Source of the DNA: Pseudomonadota bacterium
GTDB taxonomy: Bacteria; Pseudomonadota; Gammaproteobacteria; Steroidobacterales; Steroidobacteraceae
Length of the DNA: 64,000 nt
Direction: 5' to 3'
Assembly (NCBI GenBank): GCA_021805865.1
Contig: JAJZDX010000009.1
Coordinates: forward strand, 62,001 to 126,000
The stretch's first letter is position 1, and each line of letters starts with the position of its first letter. Shown piece by piece: positions 56,883 to 64,000 of the stretch. Under the pieces are notes generated by a model. It was not told the origin of the DNA. It saw only the letters and a list, made by a program, of their open reading frames with translations, and searched no databases. Position numbers and translations under genes: made by a program.

Positions 56883-58655
56883 TTACCGCGAGCGCGGCTC
56901 CCCGAGGCTGCGCACTTGCGCCGTTTCGCTCAAGGAGCGCAGCCGGGCGGAGCCTTCGTCGGCTTTCAGCACGACTTCCTCCGGGGCGTTGACGAAATAG
57001 CCCTGGATGTACTCGATGCCGAGCTGCCACAGCACCGCCATGGTGTTTGCGTCCTCGACCCGCTCGGCGATGGTGCGGATGCCGCGCCCGGCGGCCCCCT
57101 CGGCCAGCGCCCGCACGCGCTGCTGAATCTCCTTGTCGCGCGAGAGCGCCTGCACGAGCGAGCCGTCGATTTTCACGAAGTCGAGCGGCATCGACTCGAG
57201 CAGAAGCGGCGAGTCGGCACCCGAGCCGAAGCTCTCGAGCGCGAAGCGGAATCCCCACTGGCGCAGCTTCTCCGCCAGGGCCCTCGCCTGCGGCTGGGCG
57301 GCGCCGACCGCCTCGGTCACCTGGAAGCATACGCGTTGGGGGTCGGCGCGCGTCGAGCGCACGTGCCCGTCGAGCCAGGCGAGGAATGAGGCGTCCTGCA
57401 CCGTTTCCTTCGAGAGCCGCACGAACAGGCAGGCGGGCCGGTGCTGCGCGGCAAAGGACAGCGAGGCGGCGACCACCCAGCGGTCGATGTTCTTCAGCAG
57501 ACCGTTGCGCTCGGCCGCGGGCAGAAACTCCCCCGGGAGCACCTCCTTGCCCTGGTTGTCGAGCATGCGCAGCAGCACGTCGAACATCCGCGGGTCGCCG
57601 CCGCCCAGGCTCGCCACGGGTTGTTTCACCAGCCGGAAGCGGTTCTCGAGCAGGGCGCTCTTGATCCGCTTGATCCAGATCTCCTCGTGCGCGCCGCCGG
57701 CGCCGCCACCTGCGTCCCACGCGGCGAGCGCCTGGTTGCCGCCGCGCTGCATCGCTCTGGCACAAACCTCGGCCGCCGCGGCGATACCCGAGTCGATGTT
57801 CGTCGACCCGGGTGGCAGGATGGCGAGGCCGATCGTACACATGGCCGTGACAGTCTTGTCTCGCACGCGCAGCGAGCGCCTGGCGGCTTGCGCCACCAGC
57901 AGCTGCGCCCAGGCCGTAAGGTCGCGCTCGTTGCCGCGCTGCAGTAATAAGAGAAATCGCACGCCGCCGAAGCGGCCGGCAATCTCGCTCGGGTGAAGCG
58001 TCTCCTTCAGCAGGGTGGCGAAGTGGGCGAGCACCTCTTCGCTTGCCGTGGCGCCGACCTCACGCTCGATCGCCGCGAAGCCGTCGAGCCTCACGAGGGC
58101 GAGGCATCGCACCCCGCCCTGCAGGGCAACCGCGAGACGGCTGCGCAGCGTTTCCAGCAGCTCCCGCCGGTGCAGCAGGCCCGTGGTGCGGTCGATGCAC
58201 GCGGCCTGCTCGAGCTTCTCGATGCGCCTGTGCTCATCGGGCGGCTCGTGCCGGGCGGCCGGTACCGTAAGCTGTATGCACAGTCCGTACGGCGCGTATT
58301 CGGCGAGCCCGAGCACGACCTCGGTGCTCACCGCGGGCCGATCCGTACGCAGCACACCCGCCTTGAGCGCATGGCCGCTCCAGCGGCCCTGAAGGCAGGC
58401 GGACAGCGCTCCTTTCAGGGCCGGCCGGCAGGTCTCCTCGAACAAATCCATGACGGGCTGGCCGATCAGCTCGCTGCCGGCACCGAAGAGGCGGACCCAT
58501 GTGGAGTTGGCATCGACCACGATGCCCTCCTGGACCTGGATGATCGCATCGGCCGGGCGGCTCGAAGCGTCAGGCACTTCATGCGGCTCGGTGGAAGGTG
58601 CAGGCTCGGACAAGCTGGCTCCTGAAGGTCTCTCATCCTTGACGATCGGTCCCAT
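56883..58655 (-). CDS. FimX-like PAS-GGDEF-EAL protein with degenerate active sites
   Basis: The 590-residue protein has a PAS domain (about 35-130), a GGDEF-like domain (about 165-320) and an EAL-like domain (about 340-570). The GGDEF signature reads GGVRF, so diguanylate cyclase activity is unlikely. The EAL motif reads DVL, and the DDFGTG loop reads ESFGSG, so phosphodiesterase activity is also doubtful. VKIDGSLV and the ERVED glutamate remain. This pattern recalls FimX, an inactive c-di-GMP receptor that controls type IV pili. It is convergent with parC, 6 bp apart. Confidence 0.85.
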   Translation of the reverse strand: MGPIVKDERPSGASLSEPAPSTEPHEVPDASSRPADAIIQVQEGIVVDANSTWVRLFGAGSELIGQPVMDLFEETCRPALKGALSACLQGRWSGHALKAGVLRTDRPAVSTEVVLGLAEYAPYGLCIQLTVPAARHEPPDEHRRIEKLEQAACIDRTTGLLHRRELLETLRSRLAVALQGGVRCLALVRLDGFAAIEREVGATASEEVLAHFATLLKETLHPSEIAGRFGGVRFLLLLQRGNERDLTAWAQLLVAQAARRSLRVRDKTVTAMCTIGLAILPPGSTNIDSGIAAAAEVCARAMQRGGNQALAAWDAGGGAGGAHEEIWIKRIKSALLENRFRLVKQPVASLGGGDPRMFDVLLRMLDNQGKEVLPGEFLPAAERNGLLKNIDRWVVAASLSFAAQHRPACLFVRLSKETVQDASFLAWLDGHVRSTRADPQRVCFQVTEAVGAAQPQARALAEKLRQWGFRFALESFGSGADSPLLLESMPLDFVKIDGSLVQALSRDKEIQQRVRALAEGAAGRGIRTIAERVEDANTMAVLWQLGIEYIQGYFVNAPEEVVLKADEGSARLRSLSETAQVRSLGEPRSR

Positions 58656-58757
58656 TCTAGCGGGCCGCGGGGAGCCGGTCGGCCCGGACTCTCATTTATG
58701 TGCAATTCCGCACACCGGTTTGGCGAGGGAACGGGCTGGGGGATGGCGCGGCGCGCC

Positions 58758-59780
58758 TCATAATTGCGGCGAAAGCGCGACCTTCGCCGCCGCCCCGGGC
58801 GTTTCGCGCACCAGACGCGGGACGAGGTAGCCGGGCAACCGCGCGGCGAGCGCGCCGGCAAGCGTGCGGGCGCGCTCATCCGGCACCGCGAAATGCGCCG
58901 CCCCGCGCACCGCGTCGAGCGTGTGCAGGTAGTAGGGAAGCACTCCAGCCCGGAACAACTGCTGCGACAGCTCCTCGAGCACATCGGCGTCGTCATTGAC
59001 CCCGGCGAGCAGCACCGACTGATTGAGCAGAGTGATTCCCGTGGCGCGCAGGGCCGCGCACGCCTCTGCCACCGCTTCGTCCATCTCACGCGGATGGTTG
59101 ATGTGCAGCACGAAGACGATCGGAAGCGATGCCGAGCGCAGCCACTGCAGCAGTCCCTCATCGACCCGCGAGGGCAGCACCACGGGCTGACGTGTGTGCA
59201 CGCGGAGGCGGCGCACGTGGGAGATCGCCGCCAGCGAGCGGCTGAGGCTCGCAAGGCGGGCATTGCTCAGCGACAGCGGATCCCCGCCGCTCAGGATGAT
59301 CTCCTCGAGCGAGGCGTCCCGCGCGATCTGCGCGAGCGCCTCGCTCCAGCGCGGGCCATCACCGATCTGCTCCGTGTACGGGAACTCCCGCCTGAAGCAG
59401 TACCGGCAGTGCACGGCACACGTGGAAGTGGTGATGAGCAGCGCTCGGCCCCGGTATTTCTGCAGGAGACCCGGGGTGCGCACAGCCCCATGCTCGCCGA
59501 GCGGGTCGGCGCCGAATCCGGGATGCTCGGCCAGCTCTTCGGCCACGGGCAGGATCTGGCGCAGCAGCGGGTCGTCGGGATCGCCCCGGCGGATGCGGGC
59601 CAGGAAGCTGCGCGGCACGCGCAGCGGAAAGAGGCGGGCCGCCGAGGCTGCCGCGGCGAGGCGCTCGGGCGGCAGGTCGAGCGCCTGCGCGAGCTCCTCG
59701 GGTCGGGTGAGGGCCTCGGCGAGCTCCTGCTGCCAGGCGGAGGCGGAATGCTGGCGGGGCTTACCCGATGCCGTTATCAT
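58758..59780 (-). CDS. epmB: EF-P beta-lysylation protein EpmB
   Basis: EpmB is a radical-SAM lysine 2,3-aminomutase homologue that makes (R)-beta-lysine for EF-P modification. The 340 residues include the SAM cluster motif [15 protein letters not shown] near 120, [12 protein letters not shown] and [14 protein letters not shown], plus a C-terminal PLP domain ([19 protein letters not shown]). The ATG at 59780 gives the expected N-terminus. It is divergent from efp by 57 bp. Confidence 0.95.
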   Translation of the reverse strand: MITASGKPRQHSASAWQQELAEALTRPEELAQALDLPPERLAAAASAARLFPLRVPRSFLARIRRGDPDDPLLRQILPVAEELAEHPGFGADPLGEHGAVRTPGLLQKYRGRALLITTSTCAVHCRYCFRREFPYTEQIGDGPRWSEALAQIARDASLEEIILSGGDPLSLSNARLASLSRSLAAISHVRRLRVHTRQPVVLPSRVDEGLLQWLRSASLPIVFVLHINHPREMDEAVAEACAALRATGITLLNQSVLLAGVNDDADVLEELSQQLFRAGVLPYYLHTLDAVRGAAHFAVPDERARTLAGALAARLPGYLVPRLVRETPGAAAKVALSPQL

Positions 59781-59837
59781 ACGCGGCCCTTTGATCGGAG
59801 CGGGCGCGCATTCTGCCGCTCCGCGTGTGAGAAAGAA

Positions 59838-60407
59838 ATGGCCAGCTACACCACCGCCGAGATCCGCTCGGGTCTCAAAGTTCTGCTCGATGGCGATCCG
59901 TACTCCGTGGTCGAGAACGAATTCGTCAAGCCCGGCAAGGGCCAGGCGTTCAACCGCATCAAGGTCCGCAACCTCAAGACCGGCCGGACCATCGAGAAGA
60001 CCTTCAAATCCGGCGACTCGCTGGAAGCGGCGGACGTGGTCGACTGCGAGATGCAGTACCTCTACCAGGACGGGGATTTCTGGCACTTCATGGTGCCGGA
60101 CAATTTCGAGCAGTACACGGCGAGCAAGTCCGCCGTGGGCGAGAACGCGCAGTGGCTGAAGGAAGGGATCGTCTGCATCGTGACACTGTGGAACGGCGAG
60201 CCGCTGGTGATCAACCCGCCTGCGCACGTGGAGCTCAAGATCATCGAGACCGACCCCGGCCTGCGCGGGGATACGGCCACAGGCGGCCAGAAGCCGGCCA
60301 AGGTGGAGACCGGCGCGGTGGTGCGCGTGCCGCTTTTCATCGACCAGGGCGAGGTCATCCGCATCGACACGCGCACCGGCCAGTACGTCTCGCGCGCCAA
60401 GCAGTAA
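59838..60407 (+). CDS. efp: Elongation factor P
   Basis: EF-P rescues ribosomes stalled at polyproline. The 189-residue protein has the modification loop KPGKGQAF with Lys34, the residue modified by EpmA/EpmB, and the C-terminal [25 protein letters not shown] signature. The ATG at 59838 is preceded by GAAAGA. Its two modifying enzymes are encoded on either side on the opposite strand. Confidence 0.97.
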   Translation: MASYTTAEIRSGLKVLLDGDPYSVVENEFVKPGKGQAFNRIKVRNLKTGRTIEKTFKSGDSLEAADVVDCEMQYLYQDGDFWHFMVPDNFEQYTASKSAVGENAQWLKEGIVCIVTLWNGEPLVINPPAHVELKIIETDPGLRGDTATGGQKPAKVETGAVVRVPLFIDQGEVIRIDTRTGQYVSRAKQ

Positions 60408-60410
60408 GCG

Positions 60411-60911
60411 TCACGCGAAGTCGCGGACGGCGCTGGCGGCGAGGAACAGGGCCGCCAGCTGCGAAAGTCCGCGCGCATCCTCATCGTCGAAGCGCGCGGG
60501 CTCGGGGCTGTCGATGTCGAGCACGCCCAACAGCCGCGCACCGATCAGCGGCACCACGATCTCGGAGCGTGACGCGGAATCGCACGCGATGTGCCCGGGG
60601 AACTCGTGCACGTCCGGCACGAGGATCGTGGCGCGCTGCGCGGCTGCCGTCCCACACACGCCCCGGCCCAGGGCGATGCGCACGCAGGCCGGTTTGCCCT
60701 GGAAAGGGCCCACCACCAGCTCCTCGCCGCGCAGAAAGTAAAAGCCGGCCCAGTTGATCGCGGGCAGCGCATCGAACAGCAGCGCCGCGGTGTTGGCGGC
60801 GTTGGCGATGAGGTCGGACTCTCCGGCGAGCAGCGCCTTGAGGTCCGCCGCCAGCTGCCCGTAGCCGCGGCTCTTGTCCTGGAAATCGTACCGTTTGGCG
60901 GTGTATGTCAT
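60411..60911 (-). CDS. msrC: Free methionine-(R)-sulfoxide reductase (GAF type)
   Basis: This GAF-domain enzyme reduces free methionine-R-sulfoxide. The 166 residues keep all three redox cysteines in PACVRIALGRGVCGTAA and GHIACDSASRSEIVVP, and the family motif INWAGFYFLRGEELVVGPFQG. It ends 3 bp after the convergent efp stop and lies 13 bp downstream of epmA on the same strand. Confidence 0.94.
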   Translation of the reverse strand: MTYTAKRYDFQDKSRGYGQLAADLKALLAGESDLIANAANTAALLFDALPAINWAGFYFLRGEELVVGPFQGKPACVRIALGRGVCGTAAAQRATILVPDVHEFPGHIACDSASRSEIVVPLIGARLLGVLDIDSPEPARFDDEDARGLSQLAALFLAASAVRDFA

Positions 60912-60924
60912 CCGGGAACCTCCG

Positions 60925-61896
60925 CTAGGCCCGCTCGATGGGGAAGGGCAGGACCTCGTCGATGCACTCGGCGCCCGCCGCGAGCATGACCGTGCGGTCG
61001 AAGCCGAGCGCTACCCCGCAGCAATCCGGCAGGCCCGCCTGCAGGGCCCCGAGCAGCCGCTCGTCGAGTCTTTCCGCGGAAAGGCCGAGGCGCCGGCGCT
61101 CGGCGAGGTCGCCTTCGAAGCGCGAGCGTTGCTCTGCGGCATCCGCAAGCTCGTGAAAGCCGTTGGCGAGCTCCACGCCGTCGCAATACAGCTCGAAGCG
61201 CTCGGCGGCGCGCGGGTCGGCCGCATCCAGGCGGGCGAGCGCCGCCTGGCTCGCCGGGTACCCATATACGAACGTCAGCTTCCCGCGTCCGAGGCGCGGC
61301 CCGATCCGCGTGCCCATCAGGAACTCCAGCAACTCGTCGCGATCCGCGGTCGCAGCGGCGAGCCCCGCCTCCCGCGCCGCTTGCGCGAGCGCTTCCAGGC
61401 ACACCGAGAACGGGTCGATTGCGAGCTCCCGAAGGAAGACGTCGCGATAGCTGATCCGCTCCGTGGGCCGTTGCGCGCCCGCGGGCGCGAGCAGCCGGCG
61501 CAGCAGCGCATCGACTTCCTCCATGAGCGCATCGAGCGAGATCCCCCGACGATACCACTCGATCAGCGTGAACTCGGCATTGTGCAGCCGTCCGCGCTCG
61601 AGCGAGCGGATCACGTGACAGATTTGATAGATGTCCCCGGCGCCCGCCGCGAGCAGTCGCTTCATGGCGTATTCCGGCGAGGTGTGCAGGAAGTACGCCC
61701 GGGAGGAGCTTCCGCAGTCCTCAAAGAGCACGCGCGCCGAGTGAATGTGCACATCCGTCACCGGCGCATTGATCACGAGCGGGGTGTCCACCTCGAGCAC
61801 GCCGCGCGCAAAGAAGAACTCCCGTGCCCGGGAAAGAAGGTCCGCGCGGCGCTTCAGCATGGCCGCCGAGGCGGTGGGTCGCCAGTCTGCCGTCAT
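60925..61896 (-). CDS. epmA: EF-P--(R)-beta-lysine ligase EpmA
   Basis: EpmA is a class II lysyl-tRNA-synthetase-like enzyme that attaches beta-lysine to EF-P Lys34. The 323 residues contain VLEVDTPLV, LHTSPEYAMKRLLAAGAGDIYQICHVIRSLE (motif 2 region) and GVALGFDRTVMLAAG (motif 3), with no tRNA anticodon-binding domain. The ATG at 61896 overlaps the psd stop by ATGA. Confidence 0.95.
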   Translation of the reverse strand: MTADWRPTASAAMLKRRADLLSRAREFFFARGVLEVDTPLVINAPVTDVHIHSARVLFEDCGSSSRAYFLHTSPEYAMKRLLAAGAGDIYQICHVIRSLERGRLHNAEFTLIEWYRRGISLDALMEEVDALLRRLLAPAGAQRPTERISYRDVFLRELAIDPFSVCLEALAQAAREAGLAAATADRDELLEFLMGTRIGPRLGRGKLTFVYGYPASQAALARLDAADPRAAERFELYCDGVELANGFHELADAAEQRSRFEGDLAERRRLGLSAERLDERLLGALQAGLPDCCGVALGFDRTVMLAAGAECIDEVLPFPIERA

Positions 61897-62798
61897 CGCG
61901 CGGCGCCCGCGGTGCCGGCCTCGAGCCAGCCGAGCGTCTGACCGACCTTGACGGAGCCGCCGGGCGCAAGCTCGGGCCGCCATCCGACCGCCCCGCCCGC
62001 CAGCAGCACGATGACCGTCGAGCCCATGTTGAACCGACCGAGCTCGGCGCCCTTCTCGAGCCGCGCCGCAGCGGCCTCCGGCGGCGCGAGCCGGGTCGGA
62101 ACCCGAGGACCGCCCGGGTCGATCTCTCCGTGCCAGACCGTGCTCATGCTCCCGACGAACAACGCACCGACCAACACCACGGCAAAGGCGAGCGGCCCGG
62201 ACTCGAATATCAGGACCACCCGCTCGTTTCGCGCGAACAATCCGGGCACCGCCGCCGCCGTGGTGGCGTTGACGCTGAAGAGCGTGCCGGGGATGAACCA
62301 GGCCTCGCGCAGGGCGGCCGAAGCGGGCATGTGGATGCGGTGGTAGTTGTAAGGAGCCAGGTACAGCGTGGCGAAGGAGCCGCCCGAGAAGCGCTCGGAC
62401 CATCTCGATGGGCCCCCAAGCAGCGCCTCCACGGTGTACTCATGCCCCTTTGCCTGCAGGATCCTCGCGCCCTCGAGCCGGCCGATCCGGCTCACCGTTC
62501 CGTCGACCGGGGAGGCGAACACGCGCGCATCCGGGTCGCAGGGGCGGGCGCCGGGCTTCAGCGCCCGGGTGAAGAAAGCGTTGAACGTGGGGTAGCTCAG
62601 TGGGTCGGGATCGGCCGCCTCGCTCATCTCGGGCTGGAAATGGCGCATGAAGGCGCCGATCAGCGCGTTCTTCAAGGGCCGCAGGCGCACACGCGTCAGC
62701 CGGCGCACCGCCCGCGACAGCAGATGCTGCGGTAAAAGGTACTGCATGGCGACGAACGCGCGTGCGCGCAGCGTCGGCGATCCCGTGGCGCCTTTCAT
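61893..62798 (-). CDS. psd: Phosphatidylserine decarboxylase
   Basis: Psd converts phosphatidylserine to phosphatidylethanolamine in the inner membrane. The 301 residues include YPTFNAFFTRALKPGARP, YNYHRIHMP, and the self-processing motif GST in RFNMGSTVIVLL, where the pyruvoyl cofactor forms. It overlaps epmA by 4 bp; the epmA-psd pairing is common in gammaproteobacteria. Confidence 0.96.
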   Translation of the reverse strand: MKGATGSPTLRARAFVAMQYLLPQHLLSRAVRRLTRVRLRPLKNALIGAFMRHFQPEMSEAADPDPLSYPTFNAFFTRALKPGARPCDPDARVFASPVDGTVSRIGRLEGARILQAKGHEYTVEALLGGPSRWSERFSGGSFATLYLAPYNYHRIHMPASAALREAWFIPGTLFSVNATTAAAVPGLFARNERVVLIFESGPLAFAVVLVGALFVGSMSTVWHGEIDPGGPRVPTRLAPPEAAAARLEKGAELGRFNMGSTVIVLLAGGAVGWRPELAPGGSVKVGQTLGWLEAGTAGAAR

Positions 62799-62819
62799 TC
62801 TGGCTCGAGTCTCCGGATC

Positions 62820-63440
62820 TCAGGTCGGGGCGAGCAACCGCGGCTCCATGCGCCGCAGCACCGCGGCGAGCCGCCGGGGGTGGAAAGGCGGCAGGAACAC
62901 CGCGGCCTCCCGCGCGTGCGCATCGAACAGGAACACCGCCACGGTATGCTCGAAAGTATAGCCGCCGCCGGGCAGTGTGACCTTGCCGAGCGCGACTCCG
63001 AGGCCGCGCGCGAGGCGCCGCAGCCCGGTTGCCGAGCCCGTCAGCCCGATGAAGTCAGGGTCGAAGCGGCGCAGGTAGCGGGCCAGTACGGCCGGGGTGT
63101 CACGGCGCGGATCGATGGTGACGAACAGCACCTGCAGGCGCGAGAGCCCGAGGGAGCGCTGCACGCGCGCCAGCATGGCAAGCGTGTCGGGACACTCGTG
63201 CGAGCAATGACTGTAACCGAAGTACACCAGGCTCACCCGGCCCTCGAGATCGGCGCGGGTGAACGGCCGCCCGTGGCTGTCGGTGAGGCGGAAGCGCTCG
63301 AGGGGCTGCGGCTGCGGCAGCCAGGTGCCGTAGCCGGGAGCCGGCTGCCGGTTGTCCGGTGCGCCGGCCAGCCGGTACCCTGCGAGGGCGGCGGCGAGAC
63401 ACAGCAGTCCGACCAGGGGCCAGAAGAGACGAGAGGACAT
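62820..63440 (-). CDS. SCO1/SenC family copper/redox protein
   Basis: This 206-residue protein has an N-terminal membrane anchor (about 5-25) and a thioredoxin-like domain with the SCO copper motif SHCSHECPD (CxxxC) and the distal His in GGYTFEHTVAVFLFD. SCO proteins deliver copper to cytochrome oxidase or act as thiol reductases. No oxidase genes are nearby. Its start codon overlaps the possible prmB start (CATG). Confidence 0.92.
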   Translation of the reverse strand: MSSRLFWPLVGLLCLAAALAGYRLAGAPDNRQPAPGYGTWLPQPQPLERFRLTDSHGRPFTRADLEGRVSLVYFGYSHCSHECPDTLAMLARVQRSLGLSRLQVLFVTIDPRRDTPAVLARYLRRFDPDFIGLTGSATGLRRLARGLGVALGKVTLPGGGYTFEHTVAVFLFDAHAREAAVFLPPFHPRRLAAVLRRMEPRLLAPT

Positions 63441-64000
63441 GACCGGATTATTTCATACTGACCGCGCGCGCAGCGCCCGGGGGCGTGCCGGCCGAAAGCT
63501 CGGTGCCGGGGAGCACGACCGGCCCTCTGCGCCGCGGCGTCCGGCGCCGTCGGTGCGAGCGCTCATCGAGCGGGGCGCGCGCCGGCTGCAGCGCGCCCGC
63601 GTTTTTTTCGGCCATGGCACCGACAACGCCTGGGACGAGTCGGCGGCGCTGGTGCTGCATGCGCTCGGCCTGCCGCACTTCGACGCCACCGTCTACGGCC
63701 GGCGCGTGAGCGCAAGCGAGGAGCGGCGCGCCCGGGAGCTCATCACCCGGCGCATCCGCGAGCGGGTCCCGGCGGTCTACCTCACCGGGCAGACCTGGTT
63801 CGCCGGGCTTTCCTTTCAGGTCGATCGCCGGGTGCTGATTCCCCGCTCCCCGCTCGCCGAGCTCATCGAGCGCCGGTTCGCGCCCTGGATCGATCCGCCC
63901 CGGGTGCGCCGGATCCTCGATGTAGGCACCGGCTCGGGCTGCCTCGCCATCGCCTGCGCCAAGGCATTCCCGCGCGCACGCGTGGACGCCGTGGACATCT
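63439..64000 (+). CDS. prmB: Ribosomal protein uL3 glutamine methyltransferase, 5' part
   Basis: PrmB methylates a glutamine of ribosomal protein L3. The visible part contains FFGHGTDNAWDESAALVLHAL, VYLTGQTWFAGLSF, RVLIPRSPLAELIE and the SAM motif ILDVGTGSGCLAIACAKAFP, all as in PrmB. The C-terminal NPPY catalytic motif is beyond the window. Two starts are possible: the ATG at 63439, sharing CATG with the divergent SCO gene, or the GTG at 63553, which better matches the family N-terminus. Confidence 0.88.
   Translation, partial: MTGLFHTDRARSARGRAGRKLGAGEHDRPSAPRRPAPSVRALIERGARRLQRARVFFGHGTDNAWDESAALVLHALGLPHFDATVYGRRVSASEERRARELITRRIRERVPAVYLTGQTWFAGLSFQVDRRVLIPRSPLAELIERRFAPWIDPPRVRRILDVGTGSGCLAIACAKAFPRARVDAVDI

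Overview
This is a GC-rich gammaproteobacterial chromosome segment with a foreign island in the middle. The lineage is inferred from FleQ/FleR-type sigma-54 flagellar regulators, FlhF/FlhG polar-flagellum genes, the EpmA/EpmB/EF-P pathway, parE/parC and the order glyA-nrdR-ribD-ribE-ribBA-ribH-nusB-thiL. I cannot name the genus from sequence alone.

Region 1 (1-18369) is flagellar. A leftward run fliL-M-N-O-P-Q-R-flhB-flhA-flhF-flhG (gaps of 22 bp or less, several overlaps) is headed by a near-consensus sigma-54 promoter. Rightward lie two sigma-54 activators (FleQ-like, then FleR-like), both without a receiver domain, with a second sigma-54 promoter between them, followed by fliE-F-G-H-I-J-K. 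A probable tetrameric PilZ protein and a DUF4145-like protein sit at the edge. The gene order suggests a FleQ-like to FleR-like to structural-gene cascade.

Region 2 (19877-25529) is housekeeping: ettA, glyA, nrdR, ribD, ribE. The riboflavin genes resume at 39677 (ribBA, ribH, nusB, thiL); about 14 kb of foreign DNA separates ribE from ribBA.

Region 3 (about 25530-39600) is that island. It carries a P4-type tyrosine integrase, an AlpA-like regulator, a Toprim primase, a RepA-like ATPase, a serine resolvase, a small-terminase-like protein, an unusually long large terminase and a string of small phage-type proteins, but no recognisable portal, capsid or tail genes. It looks like a phage satellite or decayed prophage. 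Both ends carry paired GACGGTAT-type boxes at 12-bp spacing. The island is rich in repeats whose palindrome arms change together: three tandem 63-bp units, five copies of a second palindromic repeat around a ParB-like HTH gene, and five hairpins with one shared geometry inside a ParB-like remnant. It also has an origin-like cluster of iterons and stem-loops after the RepA-like gene. These arrays are the least explained part of the window.

Region 4 (39677-64000) is core genome: ribBA-ribH-nusB-thiL; a Ser/Thr kinase fused to a cyclic-nucleotide-binding domain; an OmpR-type two-component system; folE2; dxs and xseB (without ispA between them); a rubrerythrin / Fe-S oxidoreductase / DUF3501 cluster; parE and parC with a structured spacer; a FimX-like degenerate GGDEF-EAL protein; epmB, efp, msrC, epmA, psd; a SCO1-family protein; and the start of prmB. 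EpmB and EpmA encoded beside EF-P with Lys34 make a complete EF-P beta-lysylation set.
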